The notes under the pieces are model-generated. The model did no database searches. It saw nothing but the letters and a program-made list of their open reading frames with translations, and was not told the origin of the DNA. Below, one piece after another: positions 8,551 through 17,192 of a stretch of DNA of 64,000 nt (position 1 is the stretch's first letter; the number at the start of each line of letters is the position of its first letter). The stretch is from the NCBI RefSeq assembly GCF_013409745.1, contig NZ_JACCBH010000001.1:930001-994000 (forward strand). Reading direction: 5' to 3'. A program made the position numbers and the translations under genes. This DNA is from Microbacterium pseudoresistens (lineage in GTDB: Bacteria > Actinomycetota > Actinomycetes > Actinomycetales > Microbacteriaceae).

Positions 8551-10602
8551 ATGCCGACATCGCTCCCGAACGGTCCGGAGCGCTGGTCGAACGGGGCTCT
8601 GAGCATGGCGGGGATGACAAAGAAGTCGACCGCCGATATGTCGGACCTGCCGACGATCGCGAAAGAGATCCTCGCCGCGGCCCGGGCAGAACCGGGCCAG
8701 GTGCCGAGTTCGCTGCGCCTCTTCCTCGATCGCGCGGGAACCGGAACCGACGAGGTTGCCGCTCTGCTCGCCGCCGTCCACGAATCGCAGATCCTCGGAG
8801 CGCGCCTGAGGCGAAGGACCGCCGAACTGGAGGCGCTGTTCTCGACCGCACGAGAGCTTGTCCGCCTGCAGGATGTGAATGATGTGCTCCGCCGTCTCGT
8901 GCAGCGCGCGCACGACCTGATGGGCACCGACGTCACCTATCTTTCCGAAGTCGAGGTCGGGACCCAGGACCTCATCGTCCGGCACTCCGTCGGCACGGTC
9001 ACCCCGGAGTTCCGCGATCTCCTCGTTCCCGCCGGTTACGGGCTCGCGAGCCGCGTCGTCCAGACCAGGGAACCGGTCTGGGTTTCGAGGTACGAGACGA
9101 TGCAGCTCGCGCGTCGCGATTCGCGGATCGACGCCGCCGTGGTCGCCGAAGGACTCGTGTCCTTTCTCGGTGTGCCTCTCGCCGTGGGTGACGAGGTGCT
9201 CGGCGCACTCTTCGCTTGCAACCGCTTCCCTCATGAGTCCTCGCCGGACGAAGTACTGTTGCTGTCCGCCTTCGCAGACCATGCGGCCGCGGTGCTCCAC
9301 AGTGTGCGCGTGCTCGCGAGCGCCGAGACGGCGACGTTGCGCGCGGAGGAGGCCTATCAAGAGCTGGAGAAGCACCTCTCGGCGACCGAGCTCGCCGGCG
9401 CGGTCCACGAGGAACTGACATCCGCGGTGATCTCCGGCGGAACCGTCGTGGACATCGTCGAAACGCTGGCCCGAAGCCTCGACACGCGAGTGTGGGCGAT
9501 TGATGAGAACGGCAGAGCTCTGCATCTGTCAGAGGAAGCGGACCTGCCTTCGCGCACCGCTCTGGACTCGGCGCTGGCGCAGAGCAGATCGAGCGGTCAC
9601 GTGGCGAGCGTCCACTCCGATGATCGCGGATGGTTCGTCGTGGCGATCCTGGGCGCCGATCGGGTACTTGGGGCGATCGTCGCCGAGGAACAGGAGGGGC
9701 TTCCAGACGATATCGCCCGTCGCACGCTGGAGCGGGCAGCCCACGTCGCCGCGCTTGTCTCGTTCAAACAAGAGGCCGTCTCGGCCATTCGAGCCGAGCG
9801 CCGAGCGCGGTGGCTCTTGATGACGTTGGATGGACGCGATCCATCCCCCGACGGAGGAGATCCTCTGGTCCCCTCTCCGAAGCTCCTCACCGGCTGCGCT
9901 GTGGTGAGCATCGGCGGGAGCCGAGGAACGGAGGCGTCTGCCATCGCGGAACGAGCGGTGGGGGACACAGGTTTCGTCGCATTGCACCGCGACGACAGGA
10001 TCATCGTCGCCTGGACGATTCCCGATGTGTTGGACTCCACAGAGCGACTGCGCAGAGTGCTGGCTGACAATCTCCGTGAGCCGCAGGTCACCGCGGTCGC
10101 CTGTGTACGGGACGTCGCTCCGAACGAGCTGCCGGAGATCGTCGACCGCGCTTCGCGGGATCTGAGCTTCCTCCCCGCGCTGGGCGTGACGGGGACCACT
10201 GTGTCGTCCGATGCCTTCGCCCCGTATCATGTGCTGTCGCCGAGCGATCCGGAGACGGTCGGTCGCTTCATCGATGGCCTCCTCGGCAACGTCATCGCGT
10301 GGGACAACCACCGCGACGCGCGCCTGTTCGAGACTCTTCTGGCCTACTTCGAGGAAGGAGAGAACCGCTCCGTCGTCGCCGCGTCCCTCCACATCCACAA
10401 GAACACCGTTCAGCAGCGGTTGGAGCGGATCCAAGCGCTGCTGAACGGTGAACTATCCGATCCCGAGTTCCGCTTCCGCCTCCAGGCAGCAGTCCGTCTG
10501 GAGCATCTGCGACGCACCCTCCGGGCTGGGACGACGGCGGCGTCGAACGCCGAGACCGTCCCTGCCCGTCACCGCAGCCGGCGACCGATCACTCAGGAAT
10601 AA
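8551..10602 (+). CDS. PucR-family transcriptional regulator with N-terminal GAF domain
   Basis: A 683-residue regulator. Residues about 90-250 form a GAF sensor domain (LFSTARELVRLQDVNDVLRRL then FLGVPLAVGDEVLGALFACNR). The middle resembles the GGDEF-like region of CdaR/PucR proteins, and the C-terminus holds the PucR helix-turn-helix (YFEEGENRSVVAASLHIHKNTVQQRLERI, about 600-630). The chosen ATG lies two bases after the crotonase stop; a later ATG at 8605 is possible. It probably senses the substrate or an intermediate of the amide pathway and controls its own operon and the convergent one. Its end overlaps the end of the convergent small gene by 10 bases. Confidence 0.9.
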   Translation: MPTSLPNGPERWSNGALSMAGMTKKSTADMSDLPTIAKEILAAARAEPGQVPSSLRLFLDRAGTGTDEVAALLAAVHESQILGARLRRRTAELEALFSTARELVRLQDVNDVLRRLVQRAHDLMGTDVTYLSEVEVGTQDLIVRHSVGTVTPEFRDLLVPAGYGLASRVVQTREPVWVSRYETMQLARRDSRIDAAVVAEGLVSFLGVPLAVGDEVLGALFACNRFPHESSPDEVLLLSAFADHAAAVLHSVRVLASAETATLRAEEAYQELEKHLSATELAGAVHEELTSAVISGGTVVDIVETLARSLDTRVWAIDENGRALHLSEEADLPSRTALDSALAQSRSSGHVASVHSDDRGWFVVAILGADRVLGAIVAEEQEGLPDDIARRTLERAAHVAALVSFKQEAVSAIRAERRARWLLMTLDGRDPSPDGGDPLVPSPKLLTGCAVVSIGGSRGTEASAIAERAVGDTGFVALHRDDRIIVAWTIPDVLDSTERLRRVLADNLREPQVTAVACVRDVAPNELPEIVDRASRDLSFLPALGVTGTTVSSDAFAPYHVLSPSDPETVGRFIDGLLGNVIAWDNHRDARLFETLLAYFEEGENRSVVAASLHIHKNTVQQRLERIQALLNGELSDPEFRFRLQAAVRLEHLRRTLRAGTTAASNAETVPARHRSRRPITQE

Positions 10603-10775
10603 ACTGAGAAGACCAGTTGAGGCTCTTCTGCCTCGGCCAGTTCGAGGGTGTACAGCGCATCGACGGCCGCTCGCTGGGCGGGATACAGCCGTCCAAGGAT
10701 AGCGAGCTCCGCCTCGGAGGCGCGGATACCGGCGGTCTCCAGCAAGAAGGCGACGGTCTCTTCAGGGGTGCTCAT
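10593..10775 (-). CDS. AtzG/DUF4089-like small partner of amidase
   Basis: A 60-residue helical protein (MSTPEETVAFLLETAG...LELAEAEEPQLVFSVYS). Size, helix pattern and the acidic PQLVF ending resemble AtzG/DUF4089 proteins. These wrap around amidase-signature enzymes such as AtzE, and are themselves relatives of GatC. The gene follows the amidase with an ATGA overlap (10772-10775), the usual arrangement for such a subunit. The assignment rests on size, context and a weak pattern, so a lineage-specific companion protein is the alternative. Confidence 0.65.
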   Translation of the reverse strand: MSTPEETVAFLLETAGIRASEAELAILGRLYPAQRAAVDALYTLELAEAEEPQLVFSVYS

Positions 10776-12223
10776 GCGATGCTCTCCTTCACGATGTCCG
10801 ATTCTGCGAGGTGGTGGCTGGTGCGGCGCTGGAAGGCGTCAGCTATCCGCAGCACGGTCGACTCTTCGAACGGGCGGCCTGCGAGCTGCAGTCCGAGCGG
10901 AAGCCCCGTGGCATCCTGTCCCATCGGCACGGAGATCGCGGGATAGCCGACCCCGTTCCAGTAGCCGGTGTTCACGACGTCGATGTACTGCTCGAAGTCC
11001 TGCGTCGCCAGCGGCAGCCCACCGGTCATCGCCGTCGGGGTGAGGTGGATATCGATATGTGCGAACATCTCCTCCATCTCCCGGACGGCTGCCCGGCGGA
11101 GACGTTGCATCTGGACGTAGTCACCGGAGGAGAAGAGTGCCCCGGTCGCGATCGACAGCCGCGTCTCGGCGCCGTAATCCTCCCAGCGTGACTTGAGGTT
11201 CTCGCGGTGATACGCGAACGCCTCCATCACGAACCCGAGCATGGTCGCGTCCTTGAGCTCGTCGCGGTAGGGCAACGGCGCATCGGAGATCACCACCCCC
11301 GCCTCGCGGAGTACGGCGATCGCTGCATGGACGCCCTCGGCGGTAGCGGGATCGCAGAGCGGCGAGTCGAGGAAACTCAGATCGATACCGACCCGCAGAC
11401 CCTCGATGTTCCCGTCAAGCCCGGCGACGTAGTCATCGACCGGACGGTCGACGCTGCACGCGTCGGACTCGTCGTGACCGGCGAGCACATTGAGCATCAG
11501 CCCGCAGTCATAAGCGGTCCTGGTCATGGGCCCCACATGGTCGTAACTGAATCCTAGAGGGACGATACGCGACTTCGGCACACGTCCGAAGGTCTGCTTG
11601 AACCCGGAGATCCCGCACCATGCGGCCGGCATCCGAATGCTCCCTCCCGTGTCGGTTCCCAGCCCCCCGAGGAACAGTCCCGAAGCCACCCCCGCGCCCG
11701 TTCCCGAGCTGGATCCGCCTGTCCAATGGTCCGTGGAGAAGGGGTTGCGCGGGATCGGGAACGGCTTCTGCGGGTCCGGCATGCCCACCGCGAACTCCAT
11801 GGTGGTGGTCTTGCCCGTGAGGACGGCGCCGGCCGCTCTCAGACGTGCGACCACCGGTGCGTCCTGACCTCCCCCGAAGCCCGATTCGAGGACGAGGCTC
11901 TGCGCGGTCGTCGGCGCATCGGATGTGGAGATGTTGTCCTTGATCCCCAGCGGTATACCCTGTAGCGGGCCGATTTCGACGCCGCGGGCGAACTGCTCAT
12001 CCGCCCGATCGGCCGCCTGCCTCGCCTCGTCATCGAGGCGGACGATATACACGCCCAGGCGCTCGGCGAGCGCGTCGGCACGGGCGATGGTCTTCTCGGT
12101 CAGCTCACGCGAGGTGATTGTGCCGTCGCGCAGCGCACGCGCGGCGGCGCTGATGGTCAGTGGCAGCCGATCGGCTACGCGAGAGATGTCCGCGTCCTCG
12201 CGAACGTCCTTGTCTGTCTTCAT
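10772..12223 (-). CDS. Amidase (amidase signature family)
   Basis: A 483-residue hydrolase that should cleave an amide to an acid and ammonia. The Ser-cisSer-Lys triad is complete: Lys95 in GIPLGIKDNI, Ser171 in TGGSSSGTGAG and Ser195 in GTDTGGSIRMPA. The 24-residue spacing of the two serines is canonical. It lies between the AtzG-like subunit and the amide-type ABC importer, so its substrate is most likely what the importer brings in. AtzE, mandelamide hydrolase and aryl-acylamidase all share this fold, so the substrate cannot be named. Confidence 0.93.
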   Translation of the reverse strand: MKTDKDVREDADISRVADRLPLTISAAARALRDGTITSRELTEKTIARADALAERLGVYIVRLDDEARQAADRADEQFARGVEIGPLQGIPLGIKDNISTSDAPTTAQSLVLESGFGGGQDAPVVARLRAAGAVLTGKTTTMEFAVGMPDPQKPFPIPRNPFSTDHWTGGSSSGTGAGVASGLFLGGLGTDTGGSIRMPAAWCGISGFKQTFGRVPKSRIVPLGFSYDHVGPMTRTAYDCGLMLNVLAGHDESDACSVDRPVDDYVAGLDGNIEGLRVGIDLSFLDSPLCDPATAEGVHAAIAVLREAGVVISDAPLPYRDELKDATMLGFVMEAFAYHRENLKSRWEDYGAETRLSIATGALFSSGDYVQMQRLRRAAVREMEEMFAHIDIHLTPTAMTGGLPLATQDFEQYIDVVNTGYWNGVGYPAISVPMGQDATGLPLGLQLAGRPFEESTVLRIADAFQRRTSHHLAESDIVKESIA

Positions 12224-12259
12224 GGTGTCGATCTCCGGATTCGATGGACGGGGTGGCTT

Positions 12260-12964
12260 CTACACGCCGAGATACTGGTGCTGCAAGGACTCCTCTCGTA
12301 CGAGGTCCTCCACACGGAGGTTTGCGACGATCTGACCGCGATCGATCACCCGGACGCGCTCCGCGACCTTGGCGACGAAGTCGAGGTTCTGCTCGACCAC
12401 GAGGACGGCGAGCCCGCGTTCTTGCGCGATCCTAGCGACGGTCTCCGCGATCTCGGCGACGATCGAAGGTTGGATGCCTTCGGACGGCTCGTCCAGCAGC
12501 AGCACCTTCGGGTCGCTGATCAGCGCCCTGCCGATGGCGAGGATCTGCTGCTGTCCACCGCTGAGACTTGCGCCCCGATCCTGCAACTTCTCACCGAGCA
12601 GGGGGAGCATGTCGAGGATCTCCGCCAGCCGACGCGATGGATCGCGCATCCGCATCGCCTTCACCGCGACCAGCAGATTCTCCTTGACCGTCAGCGTGCC
12701 GAATATGTCCCTGCCCTGCGGGACATAGGCGATCCCGGCTCTCGCCCTGCGGTGGGGCGGGAACGAGGTGACCTCTTCCCCGGCAACTGCGACGCTCCCC
12801 TCTGTCGCCCTGCGGTGCCCCGCGACGGCGCGAAGCAGGGTTGTTTTCCCGACACCATTGCGGCCGATGAGAACCGAGATCTCTCCCGCGGAGACGCTCA
12901 GATCTATATCGCGCACCACGACGAGAGGACCGTATCCGGCCACGAGCCGTTGAATGTCAAGCAT
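12260..12964 (-). CDS. Branched-chain/urea-amide type ABC transporter ATP-binding protein (LivF/UrtE type)
   Basis: A 234-residue ABC ATPase with Walker A GRNGVGKTT, signature LSGGQQQIL, Walker B VLLLDEPSEG and the LivF-type tail LDFVAKVAERVRVIDRG. The start chosen is MLDIQRLVAGYG, preceded by GGGCGGG and overlapping the 3' end of the LivM-LivG gene by eight bases; an ATG seven codons upstream (12985) is an alternative. It would pair with the LivG half of the fused protein to form the nucleotide-binding dimer. Confidence 0.93.
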   Translation of the reverse strand: MLDIQRLVAGYGPLVVVRDIDLSVSAGEISVLIGRNGVGKTTLLRAVAGHRRATEGSVAVAGEEVTSFPPHRRARAGIAYVPQGRDIFGTLTVKENLLVAVKAMRMRDPSRRLAEILDMLPLLGEKLQDRGASLSGGQQQILAIGRALISDPKVLLLDEPSEGIQPSIVAEIAETVARIAQERGLAVLVVEQNLDFVAKVAERVRVIDRGQIVANLRVEDLVREESLQHQYLGV

Positions 12965-14741
12965 GTGCCCGCCCGAGATAGACATTGAGAACCCGCTCGT
13001 CGCTCCGGAGCTCGTCGATCGTGCCCCTGGTCAGGATCGCGCCGCGGTCGAGAACCGTCACCGGTGCTCCAAGGTCGCGAATGAACTCCATGTCGTGCTC
13101 GACGACGATCACGGTCAGATGCGAGGCCACAGAGCGGATGAGCCTTGCGATCGCCCTGGTCTCCTCCGTGGTCATTCCCGCCGTGGGCTCGTCGAGCAAG
13201 AGAACCCGTGGGCGTGTGGCCAGCGCCATACCGATCTCGAGGAGCTGCCGATGCCCGTGCGCGAGCTGGGAGGCGTCGAACGAAGCGGCGTGGCCGAGTC
13301 CGAGCCACGACTCGATCTCCGCCGCGCGCGCCGTCGCCGCAGACGCACTCCGATCGTCAGCGTATACAGCGAGCCAGAGGTTCTCTCGGACGGGAAGATC
13401 CATGAAGACACTGGCGATCTGCCGTTTGAGCGCGAGTCCGCGACGGGCGCGGACGAAGACGGGAAGACGCGTGATGTCGTCGTCCCCGAGCCTGATGGTT
13501 CCGTCATTCGGCTGCACATAGCCCATAAGCAGCCCGAACAGTGTCGATTTGCCCGCGCCGTTCGGGCCGACGATCGAATGGATCTCGGCAGCGTCGAACG
13601 TGAGAGAGACATCTCGGGTGACCTCGAGACCGCCGTATCGCTTCGAAAGGTGAGCGACCGACAGCGTCGCGCCTCCTCGCTCGTTCGACGGAACCGGGAA
13701 GGGCCCGCGCACAGCATCCAGGACTTGCTCGGATGCGACGGCGGAACGTCGTCGATCATGCAGGCGCTTGATGAGCGCGCCGAGACTGGGCACGATCCCC
13801 GTAGGGAGGACAAGAACGACGACGATCAGCACGAGGCCGAGCACGATGGGACTGAGGTCTCCACCGGCCGAACCCAGCACAGAGGTAAGAGGCTCCACGA
13901 TGAGCACGCCCACAAAGGCGCCGGCGAGAGAGGTGCGGCCGCCGACCATCGCCCAGACCACGACGAGCGCCGCTTGTGAGAGGCCGAAGACGGACGGATC
14001 CGTGTACAGCACCGTCGCTGCATAGAGCGCCCCGGCGAGTCCCGCCAAGCCGCCGCCGACCATGAAGGCGCGGAGCTTGACGTTTCTGACGTTATAGCCG
14101 AGCAACTCAGCTCGATCTGGGTTGACCGCGGTCGCGACGACAACCCGCCCGAAAGGACGGCGGAGTATGCCCTTCAGGAGATAGACCGCGGCTGCGGCGA
14201 GCAGCGCGATGAGCACCAACGTAGGCAACGGCGCGAGCGTGCCCTCAAGGCCCGGGAACGTCAGTGGCACACCGGAGATTCCGTTGTATCCACCGAGAGG
14301 CACGTCTCCCACGCGGATCGAGGGATCAGCGAGACCGCCGAGAATGGTGACCAGAACCAATGAGAACGCCAAAGTGACCACGGCCACGGGCAGAGGGCCC
14401 AGACGACCGTAGAAGACCACATACCCGAGCCCTGCCGCTACGAGCGCGGAGACGGCCACCGCTATCAGCACCGCCGAGACGGTCTCCCGCGTGACGTCCA
14501 CGATGTTGCCTGCGGTCAGACAATAGACATAGGCGCCGATTCCGAAAAAGGCGGCCTGCGCGAAGCTGAACACCCCTGCTTTTCCCCACACGAACGTCAG
14601 GCTGAGGGCAAGCATCCCGTAGATCAGCCAAGTCGTCGACTGCTGCACCTGCGCGCGGCCGGAGAGCGCGCTCCAGAGCACGAAGATCACGGCGGCCGCG
14701 ATCGGCCACAGCACCTGCCACGTCGTTGCTGCGCGCCTCAT
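12957..14741 (-). CDS. Fused LivM permease-LivG ATPase of a urea/amide-type ABC importer
   Basis: One 594-residue reading frame joins two normally separate subunits. Residues about 1-340 are a LivM permease with many membrane spans (LALSLTFVWGKAGVFSFAQA, MVGGRTSLAGAFVG). After a linker, residues about 365-594 are a LivG ATPase with Walker A GPNGAGKST and Walker B VLLLDEPTAGM. The signature region reads SQLAHGHRQLLEIG, the degenerate form common in LivG/UrtD. The ATG start forms an ATGA overlap with the LivH stop (14738-14741). The frame stays open to 15053, but that part is a shadow of livH. Confidence 0.92.
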   Translation of the reverse strand: MRRAATTWQVLWPIAAAVIFVLWSALSGRAQVQQSTTWLIYGMLALSLTFVWGKAGVFSFAQAAFFGIGAYVYCLTAGNIVDVTRETVSAVLIAVAVSALVAAGLGYVVFYGRLGPLPVAVVTLAFSLVLVTILGGLADPSIRVGDVPLGGYNGISGVPLTFPGLEGTLAPLPTLVLIALLAAAAVYLLKGILRRPFGRVVVATAVNPDRAELLGYNVRNVKLRAFMVGGGLAGLAGALYAATVLYTDPSVFGLSQAALVVVWAMVGGRTSLAGAFVGVLIVEPLTSVLGSAGGDLSPIVLGLVLIVVVLVLPTGIVPSLGALIKRLHDRRRSAVASEQVLDAVRGPFPVPSNERGGATLSVAHLSKRYGGLEVTRDVSLTFDAAEIHSIVGPNGAGKSTLFGLLMGYVQPNDGTIRLGDDDITRLPVFVRARRGLALKRQIASVFMDLPVRENLWLAVYADDRSASAATARAAEIESWLGLGHAASFDASQLAHGHRQLLEIGMALATRPRVLLLDEPTAGMTTEETRAIARLIRSVASHLTVIVVEHDMEFIRDLGAPVTVLDRGAILTRGTIDELRSDERVLNVYLGRAHA

Positions 14742-15601
14742 AGCGTGCGCTTCCAGGACGCCGAGATGCCGTTCGGCAGCATTCTCAGGAGCAGCATGGC
14801 GACGACCATGAGGGCGGCAGTCCCGAGAACTGGGCTCACCGCGTTCGCAACGATCTCGCGGCTCGCGCCCAGTACACCGGATGCGGCCACCAGCCCCGCC
14901 AGCACCGCAGGGCCGCCGAGGACTACGGTCATGAAGGCCGACGAGATCAAGGGCAGGCCCATCGATGGGACCACGGCGAGCAGCGGAGAGAGCACAGCGC
15001 CGGCGAGGGCGGCGAATGCCGACCCCAGCGTGAAGGTGGTGGCGTTGACCCATCGGGTGTTCACCCCGAGGCTGGCGGCCATGTCACGATTCTGCATGGT
15101 CGCACGTGCCAGCATCCCGTACCGGGTCCGAGTGAACACGAGATAGGTCGCGATGACGCAGAGGCAGGCGATGCCGATGATCAGCAGCGAGTACCAGCCG
15201 ATGGAGTAAGAGCCGATCGCAAGGCTGCCGAAGGGCGTCTGGATGCCACGTGGTGTGGTGCCGATGAGCAGCACTGCGGCCTGCTGCAGCACAAGGCTGA
15301 GACCGAACGTGGCCAGCAGTGTGCTCTCGATCCGGCGACCGTAGAGACGGCTGATGAGCAGCCGCTCGACGATCAGCCCGAGCATGGCGCCCGCTGCGAC
15401 GGCGCAGACGATGGCGAGAACGAAGGGCACTCCGGAGGAGGTGAGAATCACCGTGACGAAGGCACCAATCATGATGAACTCTCCGTGCGCCATGTTGATG
15501 ACGCCCATGATGCCGAACGTGATCGATAGACCCAACGCGGAGATCACAAGGGTGGAGATCCCGACGAGTGCGCTCAGGGAAGTCACGAGGAGGAAGTCCA
15601 T
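14738..15601 (-). CDS. LivH/UrtB-type ABC permease
   Basis: A 287-residue membrane protein forming the second channel half. Typical LivH/UrtB features are GLSITFGIMGVINMAHGEFIM early, LLATFGLSLVLQQAA in the middle and several further spans. The ATG at 15601 is preferred over the GTG at 15607 because GAGAGGGAG sits five bases in front of it. It lies 64 bases after the binding-protein gene. Confidence 0.92.
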   Translation of the reverse strand: MDFLLVTSLSALVGISTLVISALGLSITFGIMGVINMAHGEFIMIGAFVTVILTSSGVPFVLAIVCAVAAGAMLGLIVERLLISRLYGRRIESTLLATFGLSLVLQQAAVLLIGTTPRGIQTPFGSLAIGSYSIGWYSLLIIGIACLCVIATYLVFTRTRYGMLARATMQNRDMAASLGVNTRWVNATTFTLGSAFAALAGAVLSPLLAVVPSMGLPLISSAFMTVVLGGPAVLAGLVAASGVLGASREIVANAVSPVLGTAALMVVAMLLLRMLPNGISASWKRTL

Positions 15602-15665
15602 CAGCACTCCCTCTCCGTCGTACCGCCCTCAAGGGGGCGGTACGACGGTCGAATCATCGTTGAGA

Positions 15666-16910
15666 TCATGGCGTGTACTGCTGGTTGTCGTCGGGGTTCG
15701 CCACGAGGTCGCAGACTTCCTGCTCGAAGGTCGGTACCTGTGCAGTGAGCGTGTCGAGGACCGTGAACGCCCGATTGTCGACCTGAGCGATGGAGATGTC
15801 TCGGATCGTGTGATTGGTCTTCGGATCGATGGTCACTGTGCCGGCCGGACCGTCGAAGGACACGTCGCCGGTGGCAATGGCTTCGAGTACCTTGTCCCGA
15901 TCAGTCGAACCGGCCTTCTCCACTGCGGCTGCCCACAGATGCCACGCTTCCCAGTCCTTCTCCGCGAGTCCGCTGATGTAAGAGTGGTCGCTGCCGAACG
16001 CGTCCTCGAACTTCGCCAGGAAGTCTTTGTTCGCCGGGTTATCGAGTTCCTCGTAATAGTTGTATGCGGTGATGATGCCGTTCGTGTCTTCCGCAGGAAG
16101 CGTCTCCTGTTCGTTGCCGAGGCCGAAGGCATTGGAGATCACCGTGGTCGAATCGAGAATCCCTCGAGTCTGAAGCTCGCGATAGAACGGCACGTGGTTC
16201 GCGCCGACGACGAAGGACGCGATGACATCCGGTTTCGCGGCCTGAATCTTGCTGAGCGTGGCGCTGAAGTCGCCGCTGTCCAGTGAGATGAAGTCCGTTC
16301 CGACAATGGTCGACCCCGACTCATCGGCGTATTTCTGGAGCCACTGGGCGGAGATCTGTCCGAAGTTGTAATCCGCTGCGACGATGTAGATGCTCTTGGG
16401 ACCAGAGGCGGTCGCGTAGTCGAACAGTGGCTTGATGTACTGAGATGCCGTCTCTCCGGTCGTGATCTCGTTGATGTCGCACACGCCACCCTCATAGCCG
16501 GCGTTGAAGAAGTACAGCGTTTCGGCGCGATCGAGAACGGGCCGCATCGCCTCTCGCGCAGCACTCGTGGTACCACCCATCACGACCGCTACTTGGTCCT
16601 TGTTCACGAGTTGATTCGCGAACTCGACGTTCTTCGCCGTCGAGGATTGAGAGTCGTATTGGATCAGCTCGAGCTGTCGACCCAGCACACCGCCGCTTTG
16701 ATTGATGTCGTCGATCGCCAACTCTGCGACTTGCGATTTCACGAGCGAGTACACATTCAGCGGCCCCGTCATATCGAGCACGGATCCGACCTTGATGACA
16801 TCGCCGCCGTCATCTTGCTGCGGCGACTCCGTCAGCCCAGAGCACGCCGTCACAGTCGTCATCGCCACAACGGCTACAACGCCTAAACTCCATCGTCTAG
16901 CGCTATTCAT
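15666..16910 (-). CDS. Urea/short-chain amide-type ABC substrate-binding lipoprotein (UrtA/AmiC-like)
   Basis: A 414-residue lipoprotein, first gene of the importer-amidase operon. The signal peptide ends in VTACSGL (lipidated Cys near residue 22). The type I binding fold follows the UrtA/AmiC pattern: VIKVGSVLDMTGPL, AIDDINQSGGVLGRQLE, VVMGGTTSAAREAM and GPAGTVTIDPKTNHTIRDI. UrtA-like sequences bind urea, amides or related small polar compounds, which fits the downstream amidase. The ATG start has AGGAGAGTT directly upstream. Confidence 0.9.
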   Translation of the reverse strand: MNSARRWSLGVVAVVAMTTVTACSGLTESPQQDDGGDVIKVGSVLDMTGPLNVYSLVKSQVAELAIDDINQSGGVLGRQLELIQYDSQSSTAKNVEFANQLVNKDQVAVVMGGTTSAAREAMRPVLDRAETLYFFNAGYEGGVCDINEITTGETASQYIKPLFDYATASGPKSIYIVAADYNFGQISAQWLQKYADESGSTIVGTDFISLDSGDFSATLSKIQAAKPDVIASFVVGANHVPFYRELQTRGILDSTTVISNAFGLGNEQETLPAEDTNGIITAYNYYEELDNPANKDFLAKFEDAFGSDHSYISGLAEKDWEAWHLWAAAVEKAGSTDRDKVLEAIATGDVSFDGPAGTVTIDPKTNHTIRDISIAQVDNRAFTVLDTLTAQVPTFEQEVCDLVANPDDNQQYTP

Positions 16911-17192
16911 AACTCTCCTGTGTCCGTAGTCAGGAGTGCCCGATCGAGGTGAAGAAGCCGAGCACCCAAGCGGATCGGAAGGAATCCGGTCACGTCGCTT
17001 GCAATGACGATAAGTTGCGGAGACAGGCCCGCTATAGATGATGCGCACACATAGTTGCGATACTCGATATGTGCTCTCGAACCAGCCGTGACGCGGGTTG
17101 TGCTCGAGCTTCGAATCGACGCACCAGCCTCTGGCCGCCCGTCTCCGTCGGCGCGCCGACAACCCCTGCCGAGCACGGGAGAGCGGACTGTT
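16911..17192 (-). promoter_or_regulatory. Leader/promoter region of the importer-amidase operon
   Basis: This 282-base stretch has no credible gene. It must hold the promoter of the binding-protein operon, since the neighbouring genes are on the same strand and the gap is long. On the minus strand it contains CACATA and TATGTG 14 bases apart (17050-17073). The octamer GCACATAT also occurs upstream of the CoA transferase gene (6422-6429), so a shared regulator such as the local PucR could act at both; this is a guess from a short match. Confidence 0.35.

Noticed and set aside
14742..15053. Upstream extension of the LivM-LivG frame
   Set aside because: The added sequence is Arg/Pro-rich noise that lies entirely inside livH; the ATGA at 14738-14741 gives the right start.
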